Positions 24,431-32,909 of a stretch of 64,000 nt of DNA are shown piece after piece; positions within the stretch are counted from its first letter, which is position 1; the number at the start of each line of letters is the position of its first letter. This stretch comes from CAYMRB01 sp964392615 (GTDB lineage Bacteria; Planctomycetota; UBA8108): the NCBI GenBank assembly GCA_964392615.1, contig CAYMRB010000002.1, positions 9,679-73,678 on the forward strand. Direction: 5' to 3'. Under the pieces are notes generated by a model that saw only the letters and a program-made list of their open reading frames with translations, was not told the DNA's origin and made no database searches. A program made the position numbers and the translations under genes.

Positions 24431-27388
24431 ATGCTCAGAATCGGAACGGTCGTCGCGGCTCTCGTACTTCTTTGCGGGCCGACTTTGCCGGTTGCGGCGG
24501 GCCCGCCGAATGTCCTGCTGATCGTCTCGGAGGACAACGGCCCGGAGCTCGGCTGCTACGGCGATCCCTACGCGCGTACGCCGATCCTCGACCAGCTCGC
24601 CGCCGAGGGCTGTCGCTTCGAACGGGCGTTCGTGCCGTACTCGGTGTGCAGTCCGTCGCGCGCGTGCTTCCTGACCGGGCTCTATCCGCATCAGAACGGG
24701 CACCTGGGGCTGGCGACGCATCGCTTCGCGATGTACCGAGCGTTCGCGTCGATGCCGAGCTTGCTGAAGAAGGCCGGCTATCGCACGGGGCTCATCGGCA
24801 AGCTCCACGTCAACCCGGAGTCGGCGTTTCCATTCGACTTCCGAGCCATCCGGTCCGCGAACTTCAACAAGCGCAACGTCGTCGAGTATGCGAAGGCGGC
24901 GTCCGAGTTCTTCCGCGCCTCGGACGCGCCGTTCTTCCTGTCGATCAACTATCCCGACGCGCACTTTCCGCTCTTGCGCCAGCAGTTCGGCGTGCCGGCG
25001 ACTCCGATCCGCGCCGAGAGCGTGCGGCCGCTGCCCTGGGTCGGCGCCGACTCCGAACGGCTGAGGAGGTTCACCGCCGACTACTACAACTGTCTGGCGC
25101 GTCTCGACGTCGGCGTCGGACTCTTGCTCGACGAGCTCGAGCGATGCGGCAAGGCGGCCGACACCCTCGTCATCTACATCGGCGATCACGGCGCGCAGTT
25201 CTCGCGTGGCAAGTGCTCTGTCTACGAGGCGGGGTTGCGCATTCCGATGATCGTGCGCTGGCCGGGACGCGCGCTGCCCGGTCGCGTGCGACGGGAGCTC
25301 GTCTCGACAGTCGACCTGCTGCCGACCGTGCTCGAGGCGACGGACCGTCCGGTCCCTGAGACGTTGTCCGGTCGCTCTCTCGTTCCCCTCCTGCGTGGAG
25401 AGATGCCGAGCTGGCGCGAGCACATCTTCGCGGTGACGACCGGGGCAGCGCCCTCGATCTCGTTCGTGCAGCTCTCCGTGCGTGACGATCGCTACAAACT
25501 GATCTCGTCGCCCCAGGCCGGCCGGGAGAGCCTGTTCGCCGCGGCGTACGCGAGCCGCTTCAACGTCCACTTCGCGGCCGGAACGTCGGCCGAGGAGATT
25601 CGCGCCGCGTCGCCGGTCGTTCAGGACGCGTATCGACGATTTCTCCATCCGCCGCGGTACGAGCTCTACGACCTGCACGACGATCCGCACGAGTTCCTCG
25701 ACCTCGCGCCCGACTCGAAGCATGCGGCCGTGAAGAAGCGTCTGATCGCGACGCTCGAACGCTGGCAGAACGAGACCCGCGACCCGTTCGGTGACCCCGA
25801 GATGCTCGAGCTCTTCGTGCGCGAACAGGACGCTGCGCGGTCGACCGACTATCGACGAAAGAAGGGCTTCCGCTGGCAGCACATCGATCGATTCGCCGCG
25901 TGGCGCGACGGGCGGTCCGACACTTCCACGCTGCGGCTCGGCCGTCCGTTCGGCAGCCATATGGTCGTGCAACGCGACAAGCCGATTGTCATTTGGGGGA
26001 CGGCGGACGCCGGTCGCGAGTTGAGAGTACGGTTCGGCGTTCACGCCGCCCGCACGACCGCGGGCGCCGACGGAAGCTGGCGTGTCAAGCTCGACGCGCT
26101 GCCGGCGAGCTCGACGCCGCGTGAGCTCGTCGTCAGGTCTGGTGCCGAGGTCATGCGTCTCGAGGACGTTCTCGTCGGTGACGTCTGGCTCTGCGCGGGC
26201 CAGTCGAACATGCGTTTCACCGTGCGGCAGTCCGCAGGTGCCGCCGAGGCGATCGCTGCAGCGGCCGATCCCGAACTCCGCCTGCTGGACTATGCGGGGA
26301 GCATCTACCCGTCGCGACGCAAGTACCCGTTGGACGTCCTGCGACGCGTGACCGCGGAGAGCTACTACTCGACCCGCGGGTGGCAGCGTTGCTCACCCGA
26401 CACGGTTCCGACGTTCTCGGCCGTCGCGTACACCTTCGGCGCGGCGCTGCGCCGCGAGCTCGGCGTGCCGATCGGGCTCGTGCACAATGCGGTCGGCGGC
26501 GTGCCGATGGAGGCGTACATTCCGGCCGAGTTCCTCGCGGGCGATCCACAGCTCGCGCCGCTCCTCGTGCACTGGTACGAGAACCCCGAGTATCCCGCGT
26601 GGTGTCGACAGCGCGGTGCCTTCAATCTGAGCGCGTGGCTCGCCGCGCCGGAGCCCCCCGCACCGCATCACCCGTTCGAGCCCGGATTCCTGTTCGATGC
26701 CGGCATGCGGCCGTTCGCGGCCTTTCCGCTGCGCGGCTTCACGTGGTATCAGGGCGAGTCGAACGCGACGGAAGACGGCGCTCGCGGCGCACCGGTGGCT
26801 GCCGCGGTGAACCGCCGCAAGTTGACGGCGCTCATCGAGAGCTGGCGTCGTGCGTGGGACGATCCGGAACTGCCGTTCCTGTTCGCTCAGCTGCCGGGGC
26901 TCGACCGTCCGTGGACGGTCTTCCGGGAGGTGCAGGCGCAGGTCGCGCGCGACACGAAGAACGTCCACATGGCGGTGACCATCGACGTCGGCCATCCGAC
27001 GAACGTGCATCCGCGTCGCAAGAAGCCGGTGGGGGAGCGCCTCGCGCGTCTTGCCCTCGCCCATGTTCACGGCAAGGACATCGTCGCCGGCGGACCCGTG
27101 CTTCGGGCGCACGAAACCGTCGGCGCAGAGATCCGGGTGTCGTTCGACCAGGTCGGAGGAGGCCTGGCGTCACGGGACGGCCAGGCGTTGCGCGAGTTCA
27201 CGATCGCGGGTGACGATCGAGTCTTCCACCCAGCGACCGCGGCGATTCGCGGCGACCGCGTCGTGGTGTCGAGCGCGAAGGTGCAGCGCCCCGTCGCGGT
27301 GCGCTACGCGTGGTGCAGCGATCCGGACGTCAACCTCGTCAATGCCGAGCAGCTGCCGGCCGCACCGTTTCGGACGGACCCGTGGTAG
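24431..27388 (+). CDS. Secreted sulfatase-sialate O-acetylesterase fusion
   Basis: This 985-residue protein has a signal peptide (VVAALVLLCGPTLPVAAG). Residues about 27-470 are a sulfatase: NVLLIVSEDNGPELGCYG and VCSPSRACFLTG, with Cys73 as the formylglycine site. Residues about 505-985 are a sialate O-acetylesterase (SASA/SGNH): VWLCAGQSNMRF gives nucleophile Ser592, FTWYQGESNA is the conserved block III, and DVGHPTNVHPRRK carries the catalytic His860. It would strip sulfate and O-acetyl groups that block sialidases. The start is fixed by a GGGGGAG ribosome site; 13 nt separate it from the transporter fusion and 60 nt from the next sialidase. Confidence 0.85.
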   Translation: MLRIGTVVAALVLLCGPTLPVAAGPPNVLLIVSEDNGPELGCYGDPYARTPILDQLAAEGCRFERAFVPYSVCSPSRACFLTGLYPHQNGHLGLATHRFAMYRAFASMPSLLKKAGYRTGLIGKLHVNPESAFPFDFRAIRSANFNKRNVVEYAKAASEFFRASDAPFFLSINYPDAHFPLLRQQFGVPATPIRAESVRPLPWVGADSERLRRFTADYYNCLARLDVGVGLLLDELERCGKAADTLVIYIGDHGAQFSRGKCSVYEAGLRIPMIVRWPGRALPGRVRRELVSTVDLLPTVLEATDRPVPETLSGRSLVPLLRGEMPSWREHIFAVTTGAAPSISFVQLSVRDDRYKLISSPQAGRESLFAAAYASRFNVHFAAGTSAEEIRAASPVVQDAYRRFLHPPRYELYDLHDDPHEFLDLAPDSKHAAVKKRLIATLERWQNETRDPFGDPEMLELFVREQDAARSTDYRRKKGFRWQHIDRFAAWRDGRSDTSTLRLGRPFGSHMVVQRDKPIVIWGTADAGRELRVRFGVHAARTTAGADGSWRVKLDALPASSTPRELVVRSGAEVMRLEDVLVGDVWLCAGQSNMRFTVRQSAGAAEAIAAAADPELRLLDYAGSIYPSRRKYPLDVLRRVTAESYYSTRGWQRCSPDTVPTFSAVAYTFGAALRRELGVPIGLVHNAVGGVPMEAYIPAEFLAGDPQLAPLLVHWYENPEYPAWCRQRGAFNLSAWLAAPEPPAPHHPFEPGFLFDAGMRPFAAFPLRGFTWYQGESNATEDGARGAPVAAAVNRRKLTALIESWRRAWDDPELPFLFAQLPGLDRPWTVFREVQAQVARDTKNVHMAVTIDVGHPTNVHPRRKKPVGERLARLALAHVHGKDIVAGGPVLRAHETVGAEIRVSFDQVGGGLASRDGQALREFTIAGDDRVFHPATAAIRGDRVVVSSAKVQRPVAVRYAWCSDPDVNLVNAEQLPAAPFRTDPW

Positions 27389-27448
27389 CGAGCCAAGGCG
27401 ATGGAGACACGTCTCTGCTTCCAAAGGACACCAACGAGGAAACCTGAC

Positions 27449-28714
27449 ATGATCCGCATCGTCCGACACCGTAATCTGTTGATCGCCGCTCTGATGTTCG
27501 GTCTCAACGCACCTGTCTCCAGCCAGGCGGATGCTCCGGCTGGATTCGACTTGCCGATTGTCGATCTGGACGCTCGTGAAGACCTTCGCACCGTCGTGGA
27601 TCGTGAGAAAGGCCAGTACCTTGGCCATCCGACCACGCTGCTGCTACGAGACGGGCGTACGATACTGTGCGTCTACCCGAAGGGCCACGGCAGCGGCGCC
27701 GTCGTCTACAAGCGTTCGAAAGACGGTGGCAAGACATGGTCCGAGCGCCTGCCGACCCCCAAGAGCTGGGCGACCAGCAAGGAGGTGCCCACGCTCTACG
27801 AGACGGTCGATGCGACAGGCTCGCGCCGCGTGTTGATGTTCAGCGGACACCAGAACCGCTACCGCCCGGGCCCGCCCAACCGCATGGCTGTCAGCGACGA
27901 CGGCGGGCTGACTTGGGGCGAGCTCGAGCCTATCCCCAACCAGATCGGCAGATCTGTGGTCATGAGCGACCTGATCGCCGTGAAGGACACGCCGGGTCAC
28001 TATATGGCCAGCTACCACATGGACTGGCCTATCGACAGCGTGCGAACCTACCTTCTGTACACCTGCTTCACGGAAGACGGAGGCCTGACCTGGAGCGACC
28101 CGGTCACCATCCACTCCTCGCAGGACGACGACCTGGCCCTGTGCGAAGGCGGTTTCGTACGCGATGGCTCGACCATCGCCGTGCTGCTGCGGGAGAACAG
28201 TCGCACCGCCCCGTCACAGATCATGTTCACCCGGGACGAGGGCCGCACTTGGACGAAGCCGCGTCCGTTGCCTCGCGCGTTGTGGGGTGATCGGCATCAG
28301 GTCGTAACGCTCAGAGATGGTCGGCTGCTGATCCAGTTCCGTGACTTCACGCCGAGGAGACGAAAGGGCAACCGGTCCAGCCCGACCGAGGGGGACTGGG
28401 CTGGCTGGGTGGGCACCTTCGAGGACTTGGTTCATGGACGGAAGGGGCAGTACCGGATCCGCGTGCGGGACAATCATCACGACTGGGATTGCGCATACCC
28501 GGCCATCGAGCAATTGCCCGATGGGACTCTGGTCAGCACCACCTACGGCTCTTGGGACGCTGGCGAGTCTCCCTACATCCTGAGTTACCGCTTCACCATC
28601 GATCAGCTGGACGCATTGGCAAAGCGGATCAACACCAAGGGGCAGCCTGCCGTACGCAATTACTTTCGTGGCAAGATGAATCTCTACACAGGCCACGCCC
28701 GACCGGGGCGGTAG
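27449..28714 (+). CDS. Exported BNR-repeat sialidase-family protein
   Basis: This 421-residue protein has a signal sequence (LLIAALMFGLNAPVSSQA) and a six-bladed sialidase fold. It opens with GHPTTLLLRDGRTILCVYPKGHG instead of the RIP motif, then Asp-boxes SKDGGKTW, SDDGGLTW, TEDGGLTW and TRDEGRTW. These features place it in the exo-alpha-sialidase-like (BNR_2) group; the exact substrate of this subgroup is not established. Ribosome site GAGGAA is 8 nt before the ATG. Codon choice differs somewhat from neighbours (more ACC, AGC, GGC and fewer ACG, TCG), which hints at later acquisition. It ends the compact plus-strand operon. Confidence 0.78.
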   Translation: MIRIVRHRNLLIAALMFGLNAPVSSQADAPAGFDLPIVDLDAREDLRTVVDREKGQYLGHPTTLLLRDGRTILCVYPKGHGSGAVVYKRSKDGGKTWSERLPTPKSWATSKEVPTLYETVDATGSRRVLMFSGHQNRYRPGPPNRMAVSDDGGLTWGELEPIPNQIGRSVVMSDLIAVKDTPGHYMASYHMDWPIDSVRTYLLYTCFTEDGGLTWSDPVTIHSSQDDDLALCEGGFVRDGSTIAVLLRENSRTAPSQIMFTRDEGRTWTKPRPLPRALWGDRHQVVTLRDGRLLIQFRDFTPRRRKGNRSSPTEGDWAGWVGTFEDLVHGRKGQYRIRVRDNHHDWDCAYPAIEQLPDGTLVSTTYGSWDAGESPYILSYRFTIDQLDALAKRINTKGQPAVRNYFRGKMNLYTGHARPGR

Positions 28715-28896
28715 CAAGGCGGGACCGCCGCGACGGTTTCCCACGGCGATCAGCCGTTCAAAAGGCAATTCGGCGCGATGGCGGCGCGACCGGCATCGAG
28801 TGCCTACGCGTTCGAGCGAGCTTGAAACTCTGGCGACGTCGGGGTAGCGTCGTTGGCGTGATCACGAAGCCTGCGGAGCTTCCGCGGGGGGCTATC
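28715..28896 (+). promoter_or_regulatory. Leader with hairpin over the ribosome site of the PQQ-propeller gene
   Basis: This is a 182-bp gap without a gene. CCTGCGGA (28870-28877) and TCCGCGGG (28881-28888) pair over 8 positions (one G-T wobble) with a 3-nt loop. The right arm covers most of the G-run that acts as ribosome site for the ATG at 28897, so the fold could limit translation. No promoter was identified. Confidence 0.35.
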
Positions 28897-30402
28897 ATGC
28901 GGAGACGGTGCGTCATGTCGAAGTGGCTGTGGATTCCCCTCTGTCTCGCGATGACGGCTGCGACGTGCTCGCCGGCGCCGGTGGCTGCACAGGAGGAGCG
29001 CGGGGAGGCGACCTATCGCCGCTTCACGAATCGCGAGGGACGCACGTTGCGGGCGCGTATCGTGAGTGTCGACGGCGACCGCGTGACCGTCGAACGGCGA
29101 TCCGGGCGGCGATCGACGTATCGCATCGCGGTCTTCTCCGCGGCCGACCAGGCCTACATTCGCGAGTTTGCCGGTCGGGGCAAGCCCGCGTCGAAGACCT
29201 CGAAGTCTGCCGGGTGGTCTCGGTTCCGCGGCCCCGAGGGCATGGGGGTCTCCGGCGCGACCGACCTTCCTCTCGAGTGGGACGCGGAGACCAACATCGC
29301 ATGGCAGACTCCGCTTCCCGGCGCCGGCGCGTCGAGTCCGATCACGTACGGCGATCGCGTCTACATCACGTGCTACACCGGGTTCTTCGTTCCCGGTCAA
29401 TCGGGAGGGAGCCAGGAGGATCTGAAGAGACACCTTCTCGCTGTGCGCCTCGCCGACGGCGAGATCATCTGGAACAAGGCGGTGCCGGCCAAGCTGCCCG
29501 AGGAGGAGCGCATTCGCGACCACGGCTTCGCGGCCAGCTCGGTCATGGTGGACGCCAATCGCGTGTATGCGTTCTTCGGCAAGTCGGGAGTCATCGCGTT
29601 CGACCACGAAGGCGAGCAGCTCTGGCTCGCCGATGTGGGCTCGAGCACGAGCGGCTGGGGCTCGGCCGCGTCTCCGATCTTGCACGGCGGTTTGCTGTTC
29701 GTCAACGCGAGTGTCGAGAGCCAGTCGCTGGTGGCACTCGACCCCCGCACGGGCGACGAGAAGTGGCGGGCCGAGGGCATCCGCGAATCGTGGAACACGC
29801 CGCTCGTGGTCGACGCCAAGTCGGGACGCGAAGAGCTCATTATCGCCAGGGCGGGCCACGTGTTGGCCTTCGCACCGCAGACCGGCGAACAGCTGTGGTC
29901 GTGCAAGACGGACATCAAATGGTACATGGTTCCCAGTGCGGTCGCCTCTGACGGAATCGTGTACTGCATCGGCGGTCGCTCGGGAACGGCCGCGCTCGCG
30001 GTGCGCACCGGCGGCAGCGGCGACGTGACCGACACGCATCGACTCTGGACGAGCAATAAGGGCTCGAATGTCTCGTCGCCGGTCTTCCTCGACGGGCACC
30101 TCTACTGGGCGCACGAGCAGCAAGGTATCGCGTACTGCGCCAAGGCGGATTCGGGCGAGATCGTGTACCAGGAGCGGCTGCCCCGCATCGGCCAGGTCTA
30201 TACTTCGACCTTGCTCGCAGCCGGCCGGCTGTACTATGTCGGCCGCCGCGGCAGGACGGTCGTCCTGGCCGCCAAGCCCGAGTACGAGGAGCTCGCGGTC
30301 AACGACCTGTCCGACCGCAGCCTCTTCAACGGCAGCCCCGCGGTCGCGGGCAAGCACTTGCTGCTGCGATCCGACAAGTATCTGTACTGCATCGGCGAGT
30401 AG
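28897..30402 (+). CDS. SHD1 domain plus PQQ-like beta-propeller exported protein
   Basis: This 501-residue protein has a signal peptide (after an alternative ATG at 28915, MSKWLWIPLCLAMTAATC). Residues about 40-92 (YRRFTNREGRTLRARI through VFSAADQAYIREF) form an SHD1-like domain often seen in planctomycetes. The rest is an eight-bladed PQQ-type propeller of the BamB-like group with blades such as WQTPLPGAGASSPITYGDRVYITC, LVALDPRTGDEKWRAEG and LAVRTGG. No catalytic residues for quinoprotein dehydrogenases were identified. It may act as a periplasmic scaffold or carbohydrate-binding protein. Its stop is one nucleotide from the stop of the convergent esterase gene. Confidence 0.8.
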   Translation: MRRRCVMSKWLWIPLCLAMTAATCSPAPVAAQEERGEATYRRFTNREGRTLRARIVSVDGDRVTVERRSGRRSTYRIAVFSAADQAYIREFAGRGKPASKTSKSAGWSRFRGPEGMGVSGATDLPLEWDAETNIAWQTPLPGAGASSPITYGDRVYITCYTGFFVPGQSGGSQEDLKRHLLAVRLADGEIIWNKAVPAKLPEEERIRDHGFAASSVMVDANRVYAFFGKSGVIAFDHEGEQLWLADVGSSTSGWGSAASPILHGGLLFVNASVESQSLVALDPRTGDEKWRAEGIRESWNTPLVVDAKSGREELIIARAGHVLAFAPQTGEQLWSCKTDIKWYMVPSAVASDGIVYCIGGRSGTAALAVRTGGSGDVTDTHRLWTSNKGSNVSSPVFLDGHLYWAHEQQGIAYCAKADSGEIVYQERLPRIGQVYTSTLLAAGRLYYVGRRGRTVVLAAKPEYEELAVNDLSDRSLFNGSPAVAGKHLLLRSDKYLYCIGE

Positions 30403-30403
30403 G

Positions 30404-32890
30404 TCAGCAGTCAGCGTTGGTCGGCGTCGGCGGAGGACCGCCCATGAAGAGGAAGCCGAGCAGCGCGATCGCGTCGCTCACGTCGAGCGCTCCGTCGTGA
30501 TTCGTGTCGGCGGCGTCGGCGCAGGCGATCGGTTCGCCGCCGTCGAAGAGCGCGAGAAGCACGAAGACCGCGTCGGAGATGTCGACCGCTCCGTCGCCGT
30601 TCCCGTCCCCGCGCAGGGCCGTCGCGACGGGCGGTGACCACGCTCCGGTCGTGTCGTACCGCACGTGGCGGATGTCGACTCGATAACCGTCTCCGAACGA
30701 TCCTCGTGTGTAGTCGCCGAAGAGCAGGCGAGGGTCGTCTCGCGTCGAGTTGTAGCCCGCTCCAGCGGAGGGAGTCAGTCGAATGCCGTCGCGCCAGACG
30801 TGGTAGGCGCCAGCGGCTCTGACGTGGGCGACGCGATAGTCGTGGAACGCACCGTCCTCGTTGTCGCCATGCTCGGCCTCGAACGTCGTCGAGCGAGTCG
30901 CTCGAGCGTGGATCTCGACGAGGATCAGATCGTCACCCGTTCCGAGCCATAGAGCGAAGCCCGCGGCGATGTCGTCGAAGCGCAGGCGGATCTCGACGGT
31001 CCAATCGCCGCCGTTCGCCGTGTTCCACGTCGTCGCGCCACCATCCGCTGTCGACGCCGTGCCGTTGAGCACCGCGTTGCCGGTGTCGGTCGTGTTGACG
31101 AGGCGCAGCGAGCCGTCGGCGTTCCGCGATAGCTCCACTCCGCCGTCGTCGGACCAGCCGTTCCGGTAGCTCGTGCCGTCCCAGATCGCGCCGGCGTCGA
31201 ACTGACGTGTGAACGTCGCCGAGTCCCTCAGGGCGAGCATCGTGCCGTCACCGCGTGCCTCGACGTCCATGCCCAGCGCACGCGCGATCTCGCGAGCGAT
31301 GTGACGCTCGCCGGCACCGTTCGGGTGGACGTCGTCGTAGGTCAACAAGTCGGCGTCGGTGCCGTCCGTCACCTCGACGTGCAGGACGGCCGAAGTCGCC
31401 GTCGACCACTCGGCGACAGCAGTCGCGAGGAGCGCGTTGTACGCATCGATTCTGTCGTTGAGCGCCGGAAAGGCGCGGTGGCCCGAGCCGACGTACGGCA
31501 GCGATGTCAGGTAGATCGTGCAGTGCGGGTTCGCGTCTTGGAGCTGCGACGTCATTGTTCGGACGTCCGCGAGCACCTGGTTCGGGAGGACCTCGACGAT
31601 GTCGTTCGTGCCGATCATCACGACGGCCGTGTCCGGCGTGTACGTCGTGCCGATGTTGCCCGTGTCGCTCGCGGAGGGGTCGGGGTAGGGGACCCAATTC
31701 CCCGCCGTGTCGACCTCGTACTGCGCGGTCTGGCCGGTCCAGTTCCGCAACGTTCCCTCGCCGCGGTTGTTGCCGCGCCGGCCGGATGGCAGTGGCAGCC
31801 GGCCCGATTCCCAGTAGGCGCGCCAGCCCCAGTGACCATCGTGGACGTTCGAGAACGCCCGCCCGCGGTAGTCGGGAGTCGACACGGCTCCGCGCGCATA
31901 CGCGCCGGTCACCGAGCCGACGAACGTCCACGCAGCGCCATGATCCGCGAGGTGCTTGAAGAGCTCGTACCGATAGCTCGGGTGCCCGGCGCCTCCCTGC
32001 GTGATCGAATCGCCGATCACGACGAGGTCGCCGTAATCGCGATCGACGACGCCGGCATCGATCAATGCCCATGCGAATCGCTGTCCGACGACCCGCTTCG
32101 CTTCCTTGTCGAAGTGGAGGTCGTCGTGCAGTCGCGACCGGAGATCGAGATTGTCGACATAGGTGATGGTCGGATCGGTTGCGGCCAGGGCCGATTGGCG
32201 GGAGCGGACGAGGTCCCGCGTCGCGCCGGCGGCGGCGATGCCCCCGATGACGACGTGCATGCCCGTCGCTCGCGGTAGATCGGCTCGCAGGTTCGCCGCC
32301 AGCGCGGCAAGACGGTCGCCGGCGAGAGAGGCTTCGGAGGCGCTATCGCTCTCGCCCTGAAGATACAGGCAGCCGACGATCTCGAACGTGTGTCCGTCCG
32401 CGATCAACGCGGCCGTCGCGCGCTCTACCGTCGCGATGATCTCGTCGTACATGTGGCCGCCCGTCGACCGCGACCAGTGTGCGTTGCCGCCGCCGCCGCG
32501 ACTGACCTTGATGATGCCGAAGTCGCGCACTCCGGACCGGTACAGCGTGCGCGCACAGCCGAACTCGGGGCCCCAATGCGTCGCGCTGCCGGGATAGAAA
32601 CCTCCCTGCTGCTCGCGCAACGTCGTGAACGCGCCGCCAGAGTCACCGATCGTCGTCGACGCGTTCGCGACGTTGCGCCAGAAGAACCAGACCTTGGCGT
32701 CCACCGGATCGACTCCGGGTGACGGATCGGGCTGGTTCGGCTCGTTTGTCGTCCCGAGGGAGTTCGACTGTCCGGTCAGGAGGAACAGGCGGTAGTGCTC
32801 GGCGCGGGCGAGCCGGACAGGCGTCGCAACGAGCGCGAGGGCAGCGAGGACGACGCCGACGGCGCGAGTGGTGCAGCGCGAAGCGTTCAT
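30404..32890 (-). CDS. Secreted double-SGNH esterase with LamG-like domain and dockerin repeats
   Basis: This 828-residue protein has a signal peptide and four parts. (1) Residues about 32-285 form a sialate O-acetylesterase-like SASA domain: LFLLTGQSNSLG (Ser nucleophile), GCLYLQGESDS and DDLHFDKEAKRVVGQRF (His). (2) Residues about 290-545 form a second SGNH/GDSL hydrolase: VVIGDSITQGGAG, VVMIGTNDIVE and DDVHPNGAGE (Asp-x-x-His). (3) A beta-sandwich with WTVEIRLRF and YHVWRDGIRL is similar to the repeated module of the giant proteins. (4) A C-terminal pair of dockerin-type EF-hand-like repeats (DGNGDGAVDISDAVFVL, DTNHDGALDVSDAIALL) ends in FMGGPPP. It likely removes O-acetyl esters from glycans outside the cell. 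Last gene of the minus-strand sialidase operon (19-nt gap). Confidence 0.82.
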   Translation of the reverse strand: MNASRCTTRAVGVVLAALALVATPVRLARAEHYRLFLLTGQSNSLGTTNEPNQPDPSPGVDPVDAKVWFFWRNVANASTTIGDSGGAFTTLREQQGGFYPGSATHWGPEFGCARTLYRSGVRDFGIIKVSRGGGGNAHWSRSTGGHMYDEIIATVERATAALIADGHTFEIVGCLYLQGESDSASEASLAGDRLAALAANLRADLPRATGMHVVIGGIAAAGATRDLVRSRQSALAATDPTITYVDNLDLRSRLHDDLHFDKEAKRVVGQRFAWALIDAGVVDRDYGDLVVIGDSITQGGAGHPSYRYELFKHLADHGAAWTFVGSVTGAYARGAVSTPDYRGRAFSNVHDGHWGWRAYWESGRLPLPSGRRGNNRGEGTLRNWTGQTAQYEVDTAGNWVPYPDPSASDTGNIGTTYTPDTAVVMIGTNDIVEVLPNQVLADVRTMTSQLQDANPHCTIYLTSLPYVGSGHRAFPALNDRIDAYNALLATAVAEWSTATSAVLHVEVTDGTDADLLTYDDVHPNGAGERHIAREIARALGMDVEARGDGTMLALRDSATFTRQFDAGAIWDGTSYRNGWSDDGGVELSRNADGSLRLVNTTDTGNAVLNGTASTADGGATTWNTANGGDWTVEIRLRFDDIAAGFALWLGTGDDLILVEIHARATRSTTFEAEHGDNEDGAFHDYRVAHVRAAGAYHVWRDGIRLTPSAGAGYNSTRDDPRLLFGDYTRGSFGDGYRVDIRHVRYDTTGAWSPPVATALRGDGNGDGAVDISDAVFVLLALFDGGEPIACADAADTNHDGALDVSDAIALLGFLFMGGPPPTPTNADC

Positions 32891-32909
32891 GGTCGTCTGT
32901 GGCTTCGAG

